Below, piece after piece: positions 6,668-14,144 of a DNA stretch of 24,323 nucleotides. This DNA is from Nitrososphaerota archaeon (lineage in GTDB: Archaea > Thermoproteota > Nitrososphaeria > Nitrososphaerales > UBA183). Below the pieces are notes generated by a model, which was not told where the DNA came from, made no database searches, and saw nothing but the letters and a program-made list of their open reading frames with translations. Made by a program: the position numbers and the translations under genes. The DNA is taken from positions 1 to 24,323 of the forward strand of contig JAFMAA010000012.1 in NCBI GenBank assembly GCA_029785235.1, written 5' to 3'. How positions within the stretch are numbered: position 1 is the stretch's first letter; the number at the start of each line of letters is the position of its first letter.

Positions 6668-6872
6668 TTCAAACCGCGTCACCCTTTGACGTGGAAGGTC
6701 ATGGCCCAGGCGGGGTAGGATAGTTTCGTTTCACGCTGTCGCAGTGCAAAACAAGCTCTCCATAAGGGACGGACATGAAATGGGGGTTGCTTCAGCGCCT
6801 ACGGACTGGGCATTGGTTCCTGATGGCGGCTGCCACGGTCGAGTACCACGTACCAGAAGGCCGTGCCGTAGA

Positions 6873-7841
6873 TCATCGTCGCGTGCTGAACTCTCCTACT
6901 CTCTTCAACACAGTCAGGGCTCTGAGGGTTATCATTTTGCTCGGGCGGCCTGCACGCTCCAGAGAAAACGGGGTGTAGTACTTCTCGTATTTGGACCGCC
7001 AACGGGGCCACCTCTCGTCATAGAAGTCTGGATGAACGGCGTCCAGCCCCCACGTCCCATCCCCCCTGCGCGTCTTTCTCAGGCGGGAGAGTGCAGGCTT
7101 CAGGCGGCTTTCGTCGCCGTACCCGAGGGCGGTCATGAATTCGAGGCCAACGAGGATGTCATAGTAATAGTGATATGGGAAATGCAAACGAAACCAAGGG
7201 TCGTAGCGGCTTCCCTGCCGGTAAAGGCTGCGCTCGAGGAAGAACTCCGCCCCTTTTTCGACGGCTGCCTTCATGCCTCTGGTCCACTCTTGTCGTGGGT
7301 ACGCGGCGAAGGCGCTCATGCCTTCCCATGCGTCAATCGTTCCCGTGGATGAAGGAAAACAGTGCCAGCCACCGTCGGCCTTCTGTGTTTTTGCGAGGAG
7401 GTCCAAGGCGCTCTTCACTCTTGGCTCATCAGTGTATCCGAACTTGATTAGCGCCCTGGCTGTGTTCCCCACCAGACAGTGTTCGCTGTTCTTGGCGCCA
7501 GGAGTATCGAAGCCGCCATCAGGCCTCGCATAGGTGTCCATCCAGAGCGAACACGCTTTGGCTATTCGCGGGTCGTCCCTCGTAACTCCCAAGTCAGAGA
7601 GTAGCAGTAGCATCCAGTTTGTGGAGACATACTTCGGTCTGTAGAGGTCTTCTTCTTTGCGCAACCAGTTACCGCCTGCCTTCTGCTTCGTGAGAATGTC
7701 CTTGACCCAGCCCCTTGTTGTGATGTCACGCTTTGCATTTTCAAGCTCGCGCCTTCCCGCCCCTTCAGCGAGGTCCCTCAGCGCAAGGTATCGGACTGCA
7801 GGCTGCGAAGGCTCGAGGAGCCAGTCAAAGACGTGTTCCGT
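6873..7841 (-). CDS. Alpha/alpha-toroid (prenyltransferase/squalene-oxidase repeat) protein
   Basis: About 322 residues form repeated helical pairs of the terpenoid-cyclase/protein-prenyltransferase fold: 'VFDWLLEPSQPAVRYLALRDL' (start of the domain), 'SLWMDTYARPDGGFDTPG', 'LAKTQKADGGWHCFP' and 'RLRKTRRGDGTWGLD'. The G-G-F/G-G-W turns are the QW-like repeats of the family. The D-x-D-D motif of squalene cyclases is not seen, so a cyclase reaction cannot be claimed; many prokaryotic members are uncharacterised. The open frame runs on to an ATG at 8111 or 8177, but that extension is rich in S, R, C and P, overlaps the divergent DUF302 gene and looks non-coding. The family usually starts right at 'M-E-H-V-x-x-W-L-L-E'; here that codon is ACG (7839-7841), with a TATA-like box 27 bases upstream. 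The start coordinate reflects this reading. Confidence 0.75.
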   Translation of the reverse strand, partial: TEHVFDWLLEPSQPAVRYLALRDLAEGAGRRELENAKRDITTRGWVKDILTKQKAGGNWLRKEEDLYRPKYVSTNWMLLLLSDLGVTRDDPRIAKACSLWMDTYARPDGGFDTPGAKNSEHCLVGNTARALIKFGYTDEPRVKSALDLLAKTQKADGGWHCFPSSTGTIDAWEGMSAFAAYPRQEWTRGMKAAVEKGAEFFLERSLYRQGSRYDPWFRLHFPYHYYYDILVGLEFMTALGYGDESRLKPALSRLRKTRRGDGTWGLDAVHPDFYDERWPRWRSKYEKYYTPFSLERAGRPSKMITLRALTVLKRVGEFSTRR

Positions 7842-7863
7842 GGCTGCTGGCCAGAGAGCCCAG

Positions 7864-7871
7864 AATAATAG
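7864..7871 (-). promoter_or_regulatory. TATA-like element of the alpha/alpha-toroid gene
   Basis: CTATTATT on the minus strand is centred about 27 bases before the ACG codon proposed as start. The AT-rich core stands out in GC-rich surroundings. Confidence 0.4.
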
Positions 7872-8125
7872 GCTAAGCCCCAGATAGAACGGTGCCCGCC
7901 CTACTCGCTCGTCGTTAGGGCAGAGTCTGCGCTGGGCTGACCTGGATGTGGTCTTCCCTCGATTCAGAAAGCCGCCCTGTTCGGCTGACGAGAAGGCATT
8001 GGTGCAACACTGCTCCAAAGATGGCCCAGCGAGGGTCAGCCTGTCCTCCGAGACGGTGCTGTGACCCTGAGCTCTTGATGCGACCGACGAGAATGCACCA
8101 GGCCATCGCATGTGGGGCGTGCAAC

Positions 8126-8133
8126 CTAAATAG
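8126..8133 (+). promoter_or_regulatory. TATA-like element of the DUF302 gene
   Basis: CTAAATAG is centred 25 bases before the ATG at 8155 but only 10 bases before the earlier in-frame ATG at 8140. This supports 8155 as the start of a leaderless mRNA. Confidence 0.5.
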
Positions 8134-8154
8134 CTGGAGATGTGTTTTTTGAGT

Positions 8155-8547
8155 ATGACGTCGATTGCTTTCGTCAAGCGAGTAGAGTCCGGTCACGAGG
8201 AGGCGGTGCTGAGGCTGAAGGAAACGCTCAAGGCTAACGGGTGGGGAGTCCTCACTGACATCGACCTAAAGACGACGCTCAAGGAGAGAACCGGCGCAGA
8301 TGTGGAGAAGTACAACATACTCGATGTGTGCAACCCCAAGCTCGCTAGCGAAGGCCTGGCAGCATCGAAAGAGGCGGGCCTAGTGCTCCCCTGTAAGATT
8401 GTGGTCTATGATGAAGGGCAGGAGACATACATCAGCCTATACTTGCCCACCAAACAACTGCCTGAGGAGTTGCGGAAGATGGTAGCGCTTGAGAAGATTG
8501 CCGAAGAGGCAGAGGCGTCCTTGAAAGCGCTGGTGCAAGGTGTCTAA
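8155..8547 (+). CDS. DUF302 family protein, 130 aa
   Basis: The whole protein is one DUF302 domain: 'GWGVLTDIDLKTTLKERTG' (first strand and helix), 'YNILDVCNPKLASEGL' (the conserved C-N-P), and 'EAGLVLPCKIVVYDEG' (the conserved L-P-C). The two cysteines in C-N-P and L-P-C are hallmarks of the family. Its biochemical role is not established; some relatives are fused or adjacent to redox and metal proteins. There is no signal peptide, so it is cytosolic. An in-frame ATG five codons earlier (8140) is less likely, because it would sit inside the promoter spacing. It is divergent from the alpha/alpha-toroid gene. Confidence 0.88.
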   Translation: MTSIAFVKRVESGHEEAVLRLKETLKANGWGVLTDIDLKTTLKERTGADVEKYNILDVCNPKLASEGLAASKEAGLVLPCKIVVYDEGQETYISLYLPTKQLPEELRKMVALEKIAEEAEASLKALVQGV

Positions 8548-8617
8548 GACTAGCACGCACTGACGGGACTGGTTCCACGCCTGGGAACGATCAGATTGTT
8601 GCCCTGAAAGGAAACAT

Positions 8618-8827
8618 ATGATGTAGAAACTCGAGTACCCCCGCTGTCACCACCTGTTCAGAGTCGTCGCGGAGAGTAAGAAGCTGATCGAGGACGAAAA
8701 GGTCGAGGATTTCAAGGACGACCTCGCCTACGAATACCGATTCAAGTGCACCACTATGGGCGTGAGTGGACAGAATTCAGAGAGAAGGAACGCGTTGCAA
8801 AGAGCTAGACGCGGCGGCGGCGGATGA
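8618..8827 (+). pseudogene. Decayed small zinc-ribbon gene with amber codon at position 3
   Basis: AAAGGA, a good ribosome-binding site, is followed by ATG-ATG-TAG. After the TAG the frame continues for 66 codons to TGA and is protein-like: KLEYPRCHHLFRVVAES, a charged middle, then 'AYEYRFKCTTMGV'. The layout matches small zinc-ribbon proteins that start M-K-L-x-C-P-x-C-G-x-x-F and have a second C-x-x-C-G. Here the first Cys is Tyr, the Gly after the second Cys is His, and the fourth Cys is Met. The stop plus lost ligands point to a pseudogene. No alternative start follows the TAG before the second half of the frame. It otherwise fills the gap between DUF302 and the cyclase. Confidence 0.5.
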
Positions 8828-8844
8828 CACCAGAACTCGGTGGG

Positions 8845-9543
8845 CTACTTGAACGAGATCCGATAGGCTTCCTGCCCATGCTCCGGATACTCTTTGGTTT
8901 TGGCGATGGTTTCTTGGAGATCTATAGTGGCATTCAGGGCATGATCGGCACCCAGTACGTGACCCATCCTGATGTTGCAGAGTGTCTCTCCCTTCGAGGC
9001 TGCTTCAGCCATTCTCTTTGCACCTACCACTGCGTGACCGATGATGGTGAAGTCTCCTGCAATCTCTTCCAGCGCGCAGCGTCCCGAGTCAAGCCCCAGG
9101 GCTAGCCCCACGTGGGCAGGCAGATTCCTCGCGTTCTTTCTGTGCTCCGGGAAGATTTCTCCTTCGAAGGTTTCGTGAGCGCGCCTGCAGAAGCTCATAA
9201 CCTCATCGAGGAACTTTGAGGGCTTAGACCCATAGAGCCAGTAGACTATGAAGCCGTCTCCAGTGAACTTGTCAAACCAGCCAGAGTTTTCCCGTGCGAC
9301 CTTCTTCATCCGCTCTGTGAACGATGTAGTAATCATAGCGTATTCCCTCGAGGATATCGCTTCTCTCATCAGGTGGGTCGACCCTCTTATGTCTCCAATT
9401 ACTACGTGTATCCCTGTCTGGTCCCCCGCCCCCAGCAGCCGGGCGAGTTCGCCTCTGGAGATGGCCTCTTCCCAGTTGGGAGGCGCGTGCATGTCAAGCT
9501 TCTTGAGCGTCTCGTCTCCTTTCAGGTTAGGTTTCGTCCTCAT
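8845..9543 (-). CDS. Stand-alone class III adenylate/guanylate cyclase domain protein
   Basis: The 232-residue protein is a short N-terminal extension plus one class III nucleotidyl cyclase homology domain. The first metal Asp is D51 in 'VVIGDIRGSTHL'. K92 and the second metal Asp D96 are in 'FDKFTGDGF'. D164 in 'GDFTIIG' with K92 would fit adenine selection, so cAMP is the expected product. The transition-state pair is odd: the family's V-N-x-A-x-R reads V-V-G-A-K-R, so Arg177 is kept but the Asn is replaced by Val173. Activity may be low or altered. Start: ATG at 9543 is chosen over the GTG at 9558 because a TTATAA box lies 31 bases before the ATG and only 16 before the GTG. No receptor or membrane domain is attached, and no cAMP-binding effector is seen nearby. 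Confidence 0.88.
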   Translation of the reverse strand: MRTKPNLKGDETLKKLDMHAPPNWEEAISRGELARLLGAGDQTGIHVVIGDIRGSTHLMREAISSREYAMITTSFTERMKKVARENSGWFDKFTGDGFIVYWLYGSKPSKFLDEVMSFCRRAHETFEGEIFPEHRKNARNLPAHVGLALGLDSGRCALEEIAGDFTIIGHAVVGAKRMAEAASKGETLCNIRMGHVLGADHALNATIDLQETIAKTKEYPEHGQEAYRISFK

Positions 9544-9570
9544 TGGCCTCGCCGTCACACCGCCTGTGTC

Positions 9571-9578
9571 TTATAACT
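9571..9578 (-). promoter_or_regulatory. TATA box of the cyclase gene
   Basis: AGTTATAA on the minus strand is centred 31 bases before the ATG at 9543. This decides between the two candidate starts. The ~200 bases from here to the HAD gene hold no recognisable gene. Confidence 0.5.
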
Positions 9579-9785
9579 CACCTGTGTCCCTTTCCTTCTT
9601 CCCAGACACCATACTGGCGCTTGTGGGGCAGACCCCCGCACAGAAGACCGGAATCCACATCGACGGGCAGAACAAGTAGCTCGCCGTCCTGAAAGCGGCA
9701 CGAACCAACTCCGAGGGAACGCCCAACTGAGGTCATCCCATAGAGGAATAGAACTCGCGTCGATCTTGCTTGATCTGCCATGTGG

Positions 9786-10472
9786 TTATGTCACTCGTGT
9801 TAATACATTCACCGCGGGCCAGAAGTCTGCTATGGTAACGCACCTGATTCCCGCTCTTTCGCACATCGTCGCTAGTTCCGAACCTTCGATGGCGAAGCTC
9901 GCATCGGCCTTTTCGACTGCCGGTAGGTCGGAGGCGCCGTCCCCAACAAAGAGCACCTTGAAGCCTTTCTGTTTGTGCCAGCGCACAGCATCCTCCTTCA
10001 AGTTGACTACATCCGTTGTACGTGGTGAGGGGAAAGTGAGGGTGATGCGACCTTCTTCCAGCTCTGCTTTCGGTGAGTAGACTTGAACTGTTGCTCCGTT
10101 CCGCACGTTATGCATCACGTGTTCGATGCAGAAGTCGAGGCCGTAGCTGGCGACAATCACTGGGGCACCCGCGAGCGCGGCAGCTGCCAGTAGGTCTTCG
10201 AAGCCCCGCCTGACGTGCGCGTGTTCTTCCACCAGGTTCAGGATTGAGGCCGTCGTGGCACGCGCCACGTGGGAGTACTGACGACGGAGGCACTCCTCAA
10301 AGGAGAACTCGCCGCGTACATATTGCTCGTGATAGCGCATCCAGTCACCGTTTGAGAATGTTGCTAGAACCAGCTGTCCCGTGTCCACGTCGATGATCGT
10401 CCCGTCGAAGTCGCAGACAACTGCCCACTTGGACCCCTTCACAAGGGGGTCGGCCTGCTGGTGGGAATTCAT
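9786..10472 (-). CDS. HAD-superfamily phosphatase, MtnX/phosphoserine-phosphatase-like
   Basis: This is a 228-residue HAD hydrolase. Motif I is D21-F-D23-G-T, the nucleophile and acid/base aspartates. A C1-type helical cap follows ('WMRYHEQYVRGEFSFEECL'), motif II Ser is in 'VIVASYG', a Lys is in the middle region, and motif III/IV is 'FVGDGASDLPAVEKAD'. The cap resembles the 2-hydroxy-3-keto-5-methylthiopentenyl-1-phosphate phosphatase / PSPase-like (MtnX) group, so a small phosphorylated metabolite is the likely substrate. No other methionine-salvage gene is in the window, so the exact reaction stays open. ATG start, with a TTTATG box 27 bases upstream indicating leaderless expression. It is divergent from the alpha/beta hydrolase gene. 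Confidence 0.85.
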   Translation of the reverse strand: MNSHQQADPLVKGSKWAVVCDFDGTIIDVDTGQLVLATFSNGDWMRYHEQYVRGEFSFEECLRRQYSHVARATTASILNLVEEHAHVRRGFEDLLAAAALAGAPVIVASYGLDFCIEHVMHNVRNGATVQVYSPKAELEEGRITLTFPSPRTTDVVNLKEDAVRWHKQKGFKVLFVGDGASDLPAVEKADASFAIEGSELATMCERAGIRCVTIADFWPAVNVLTRVT

Positions 10473-10495
10473 GTGTTCTGGTATCCATCAGCTGA

Positions 10496-10501
10496 CATAA
10501 A
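10496..10501 (-). promoter_or_regulatory. TATA-like element of the HAD phosphatase gene
   Basis: TTTATG on the minus strand is centred about 27 bases before the ATG at 10472. This fits leaderless transcription. Confidence 0.45.
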
Positions 10502-10640
10502 CGCGTCGAAATGACTGCCTCGCCATCCAGAGTTCTCTGAAGTTGTGGACAAGGAGACAATGGTGACTTGTCCTGTCGATGACCGTCTGTGCTCCAGCAT
10601 TAGAAACCCTTTCATTCACCAGAGAAAGAAAGAGCGTCGA

Positions 10641-11306
10641 ATGGTCAACATCGAGAGATTGAGGATATCAGGCTATAGAAATGACCAGGTGCCCAACTCG
10701 TTTTTCAGACAGGCTGGAGGTAGCGACCATCTTGCCATAGTCCTTCCTGGGCTTAGCTACAGATGCAACCAGCCGCTCCTGTGGTATCCGACCAGAGCGC
10801 TCCTTTCCTCTGGGGCAGATGTCCTTTGGGTAGAATATGCCTACGATCTGCAACCCGATTGGGTGGTAGCTGACGACCAAGTTCAAAGAGATTGGCTGTT
10901 TGATGATGTAGTCGCGGCAACCAGGTCGGCTATGGAGACCAAATATGAACGCGTCACACTCGTTGGTAAATCGATGGGGACGATTGCCCTTGGGCACGTA
11001 CTGAGGACGGAAAAAATTCCGGACAGGAGGAAGGCTGTGTGGCTAACGCCGGTGCTAGATGATCCCGCACTCCGACGTCAGCTTGTAGAGTCCAACCTGC
11101 CATCTCTCATCGTGATTGGCTCGAAAGACAACTACTACGACGGGTCGTTCTTGGAAAGGCTCCAAAGTAAAAAGTCATTCGAGGTGGAAGTGATCAAAGG
11201 GGCAGACCATATCCTGGAAACAGACGAGGGCACTTTGGCTTCGATTGATATCATGAGACAGGTCATGAATTCGTTTCAGCGTTTCATCTCAGAGTGGGAC
11301 CCTTGA
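10641..11306 (+). CDS. Alpha/beta hydrolase, 221 aa
   Basis: This is an alpha/beta-hydrolase fold. 'LAIVLPGLSYRCNQPL' forms the strand and oxyanion-hole loop; the nucleophile elbow G-K-S111-M-G is in 'VTLVGKSMGT'; the acid lies in 'LIVIGSKDNYYD'; the catalytic His is in 'IKGADHILE'. The full triad is present, so it should be an active serine hydrolase; the substrate (ester, acyl or peptide) is unknown. The size and short cap resemble the small Tex30/KANL3-like or dienelactone-hydrolase-like groups. The frame is open to a GTG at 10545, but the extra 32 residues look unconserved. The ATG at 10641 has a purine-rich AAAGAGCG upstream and is preferred. No clear TATA box was found, and there is no signal peptide. 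Confidence 0.85.
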   Translation: MVNIERLRISGYRNDQVPNSFFRQAGGSDHLAIVLPGLSYRCNQPLLWYPTRALLSSGADVLWVEYAYDLQPDWVVADDQVQRDWLFDDVVAATRSAMETKYERVTLVGKSMGTIALGHVLRTEKIPDRRKAVWLTPVLDDPALRRQLVESNLPSLIVIGSKDNYYDGSFLERLQSKKSFEVEVIKGADHILETDEGTLASIDIMRQVMNSFQRFISEWDP

Positions 11307-11471
11307 TATGCATGTGGACTTCCTGGCTAGGTCTCTTTTGCGCATAGACAAGTAGAGACTCAAGGCATCTGCCGAATGTCATGCTGTGTCTTTCTAAAGC
11401 AGCATAGGCCACAGCCCAGTCGGCCAGAGGGCAACATCATGCTGGCCTAGGGGCACCTTCCCCGCGCTGGA

Positions 11472-11478
11472 TTTATAT
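11472..11478 (+). promoter_or_regulatory. TATA box of the surface protein/ABC operon
   Basis: TTTATAT is centred 26 bases before the ATG at 11501. It is the best TATA match in the window. It probably drives the surface protein and both ABC genes as one leaderless transcript. The ~165 bases upstream hold no gene; GGCCAG and CTGGCC form a small 6-bp inverted pair there. Confidence 0.7.
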
Positions 11479-11500
11479 CGAGCACGAGTTCCGATTAGTT

Positions 11501-12202
11501 ATGAGCAACAGGCTCGGCTTGACGGTTACAAGCCTAGCGTTTGCCATTCTCCTCGTTGCGTCATCTGTCGTCGCTGCTCAGCCCAGCAATGGATTTGCCG
11601 CATACAAGATCGAGGCCGTCAGCCCTACAGGCCAGCACTCCTTCATCATAAACGAGACCGTCGGGCCTGCTTCGAAAGCAGGTTTCTCTGATCTCGTCCT
11701 TGAACTGATAAACGGCCAGCAGAACCTCACGTACTCGAAGCTTATCAACTCGACCACGGGTGTCTTCCCGTATCTCTCGTCGATTTCCACCCAGGCGCTT
11801 CATTACGCCAACGGCACCAGCCTGGGAATCAGCGCGAATTTCACGGTTGTCGGGGCGAAGGCAGTTGCCTTCCACGGAGGCCAGTATACTTTGACAGAGT
11901 ACGCCTTCTCTGTTTCGGGGGCATATGGAAACAAGAGCATTGATGCTAATGGGACGATTGATACCTTCCCGTCTTCTCTGATTTACTCGGCGAGTATTTT
12001 GTTGGGTAACGTCGGCGCGCAAGCGACGCTACAAGGCACAAACCTGCAACTGGTTCAGCCAACGGTTGGGAACCCCAGTGCCACCGCTGTTGGTGCCGGG
12101 ATAGGGCTCGGAGGATTCGCTTTGGCGGCAGCTCTCTTTGTGCGCCGCAGAGAGAGGAAGGCCCAGGTCCAAACAGAGAAGCCTCCGTACTGGGTCGACT
12201 AG
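11501..12202 (+). CDS. Secreted, membrane-anchored surface protein (sequon-rich)
   Basis: The protein (233 aa) has a cleavable-looking signal peptide at residues 1-26 (hydrophobic core 'SLAFAILLVASSVVAAQ'). A beta-rich ectodomain of about 165 residues follows, then one transmembrane helix near 194-214 ('GAGIGLGGFALAAALFV') with a basic stop-transfer R-R-R-E-R-K and a short cytosolic tail. The ectodomain holds seven N-x-S/T sequons (NET, NLT, NST, NGT, NFT, NKS, NGT) and almost no cysteine, typical of N-glycosylated archaeal surface proteins. No family was recognised. It is the first gene of a three-gene unit with the ABC ATPase (gap 11 bases) and permease, so it may be a partner or substrate-capturing subunit, or cargo. 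That link is inferred from position only. Confidence 0.75.
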   Translation: MSNRLGLTVTSLAFAILLVASSVVAAQPSNGFAAYKIEAVSPTGQHSFIINETVGPASKAGFSDLVLELINGQQNLTYSKLINSTTGVFPYLSSISTQALHYANGTSLGISANFTVVGAKAVAFHGGQYTLTEYAFSVSGAYGNKSIDANGTIDTFPSSLIYSASILLGNVGAQATLQGTNLQLVQPTVGNPSATAVGAGIGLGGFALAAALFVRRRERKAQVQTEKPPYWVD

Positions 12203-12213
12203 AGTGCGCTGAT

Positions 12214-13152
12214 TTGAGCGGCCCGGTCATTGAATTCTCAGGAGCAGTCAAGCGCTATGGAGAGAAGAAGATAGGACCCATACAGTTCTCGGTAGGAAAA
12301 GGGGAGATATTCGGATTTCTGGGACCCAATGGGTCGGGTAAGACCACGTGCATTAGGATGCTTCTAGGGCTTGCTAGGCCGTCCATGGGATCGGTCAGAC
12401 TCAAGGGAGAAAATCCAGTCGCCAGGCACATCCAGGCCCTCACGGGGGTTGGATACTCCCCGGAGCTTCCCAACATCCAAGCATTCTTGACTCCGAGACA
12501 AGTACTGGCGCTCGCAGCCGCAGAGGCCGGCCTGAAGGGAGCAAAGGGTGAAGCAGACCGGGTGCTAGAAGAAGTAGGCATCGTCGAGTATGGAGACAAG
12601 AAGGTCAGTAAGCTGAGCAAGGGAATGGTCCAGAGACTCAGTGTGGCCCAAGCCATGCTCGGCCGGCCAGATGTGATGATATTGGACGAACCAATGATCG
12701 GGCTGGATCCTGCAGGTACGGCTCATCTGAGAGAGGTATTCAGGAACTATGCCAGGGAAGGAGGCACTATTCTGATGTCATCCCATATGATGTCTGAAGT
12801 GGAAGACATTTGCTCAAGGATCGGGCTGATACACAACGGAAAGCTCATCTTCGAAGGCACTGCCAAGGAAATGATCAGGCGGATGCTTGGAGCCACTGAA
12901 GTCAGGGTCGAAGCGAAGAATCTTGCTGCTGACGCTATTGAGGCAGTTCGGAGAATCAAAGGCGTAGTCGGAGTGACGGCGATTCCAGAGGGGCTGGACG
13001 TAAAGGTGGACAGGGGGTACGAGATTAGGCCAGCTATTGCCAGGGCCGTCGTGGGCTCCGGGGCCGAGCTACTGAAGCTGGGCGAAGGGGAGAGGATGCT
13101 GGAGAAGGCATACGTCGTAGCTCTGAGGGGTGGTGGCGATAAGAGCGACTAG
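12214..13152 (+). CDS. ABC transporter ATP-binding protein (ABC-2 type)
   Basis: This is a 312-residue ABC ATPase of the DrrA/NatA-like export class. Walker A is G-P-N-G-S-G-K-T-T (37-45), the signature is L-S-K-G-M (instead of L-S-G-G-Q), Walker B is in 'VMILDEPMIGLDP', and the switch His is in 'MSSHMM'. After ~215 come about 90 residues with an E-V-R-V strand pattern, the small C-terminal domain found in many ABC-2 ATPases. It starts at TTG 11 bases after the surface-protein stop. Its 3' end overlaps the permease start by 20-23 bases, which suggests translational coupling. Together the two would form an exporter or a membrane-remodelling ABC-2 complex; the substrate is unknown. Confidence 0.93.
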   Translation: MSGPVIEFSGAVKRYGEKKIGPIQFSVGKGEIFGFLGPNGSGKTTCIRMLLGLARPSMGSVRLKGENPVARHIQALTGVGYSPELPNIQAFLTPRQVLALAAAEAGLKGAKGEADRVLEEVGIVEYGDKKVSKLSKGMVQRLSVAQAMLGRPDVMILDEPMIGLDPAGTAHLREVFRNYAREGGTILMSSHMMSEVEDICSRIGLIHNGKLIFEGTAKEMIRRMLGATEVRVEAKNLAADAIEAVRRIKGVVGVTAIPEGLDVKVDRGYEIRPAIARAVVGSGAELLKLGEGERMLEKAYVVALRGGGDKSD

Positions 13153-13987
13153 GATTTTCGCCTTCGCTGCATACGAAGTCAGAAGGGCGCTGGCGAAGAA
13201 GAAGGTGCTCGCCGTGGTTGCCTTCACGGTTCTCATCGACACGGTTCCATACTACATCCTATCGACTTCAGGGGCGTCCCTCATCCCCGCCGAATTGTAC
13301 CCCTACCTTTGGACAGCTGGCGTCATAGCGCCCTTCGCGCTCTTCATCCAATTCATCGCCATTTTGATAGCCGCGGGCGCCATGTCTGAAGAGTATGAGG
13401 CTGGCACAGCAGAAATTCTGCTGGCAAAGCCTGTCAGTAGGACGGAGTTCATGATAGGCAAATTCCTCGGAGGGTACCTGCTTCTGGCCTTACTGATAGT
13501 GATGAACGCCGCGCTCAGCGTCCTCGCCGCTGACTGGGCGTTTGGACCCCAGGCTGGCCTGTGGACATTCCCCGGAGTTGCGCTGTTGGAAATTTATTCG
13601 ACAGCGCTGTTCTTCACAGTGGCGTTCATGATAGGAGAGCTGGTCAGACGCTCCTCTCTGGCATACATTTTGTCCTCAGCGCTCATCGTATCAAGTCAGA
13701 TAATTGGCACGTATCTCTCCATTGCCTATGAATTGACCGGGAGCAAGTTCTACGAGATGGTCCACACCTACCTTCCCACGACTGTCGCTGGCTCCTTGCC
13801 GATACAGTACGAGCAGAGTCTCCTCCCGGGGTCGGCTGGGAGGCTCTTCCAACTGATACTCGGGCCGCTGGGCGGTGTCCCCTCTGAATTCTCAGCGGCC
13901 TTCGTCATAGCCGCCTACACCGTGGTAGCGGGGTCCATCTCGCTAACTTATTTCAGGTGGGCAGATGTTTCGAAGCGGATAAGCTAG
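13130..13987 (+). CDS. ABC-2 type transporter permease
   Basis: The protein (285 aa) has about six hydrophobic segments: around 'VLAVVAFTVLIDTV', 'FALFIQFIAILIAAG', 'LLLALLIVMNAALSV', 'ALFFTVAFMIG', 'AYILSSALIVSSQII' and 'AAFVIAAYTVVAGSI'. After the second comes the characteristic ABC-2 cytosolic loop 'EEYEAGTAEILLAKPVSRTEF', which couples to the ATPase. Two adjacent GTG codons (13130 and 13133) could start it. Both lie inside the end of the ATPase gene after GAGG, and either gives nearly the same protein. It is the third gene of the surface-protein operon. Confidence 0.9.
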   Translation: MVAIRATRIFAFAAYEVRRALAKKKVLAVVAFTVLIDTVPYYILSTSGASLIPAELYPYLWTAGVIAPFALFIQFIAILIAAGAMSEEYEAGTAEILLAKPVSRTEFMIGKFLGGYLLLALLIVMNAALSVLAADWAFGPQAGLWTFPGVALLEIYSTALFFTVAFMIGELVRRSSLAYILSSALIVSSQIIGTYLSIAYELTGSKFYEMVHTYLPTTVAGSLPIQYEQSLLPGSAGRLFQLILGPLGGVPSEFSAAFVIAAYTVVAGSISLTYFRWADVSKRIS

Positions 13988-14144
13988 GCCAGTATGGGAA
14001 GCAGCTGTTCCTATGACGAGGCGGCATCTGGGGACCCGCCGAAGGCGCAGTAGACTAATCGCTGCTCAGGGGCCGGTCTGACGCGTAGCATGACAGGCCA
14101 AAGCTCAATAGGGAACCAGCGTCCGTTGGGTTTCGCTGCCCAAG

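Noticed and set aside
6775..6978. Plus-strand frame of 67 codons beyond the 3' end of the alpha/alpha-toroid gene
   Set aside because: Half overlaps the toroid gene, the translation resembles no family, and no TATA box or ribosome-binding site precedes it.
9579..9785. Possible small gene between the cyclase and HAD genes
   Set aside because: All six frames were read; none gives a protein-like stretch with a usable start and promoter.
11307..11471. GGCCAG...CTGGCC hairpin as RNA gene or terminator
   Set aside because: Only a 6-bp stem with a 14-base loop, no tRNA or box C/D signature, and archaeal terminators are T-rich tracts rather than hairpins.
13988..14144. Minus-strand 27-codon frame in the gap before the RNase H-like gene
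   Set aside because: No homology pattern, no promoter; likely non-coding.
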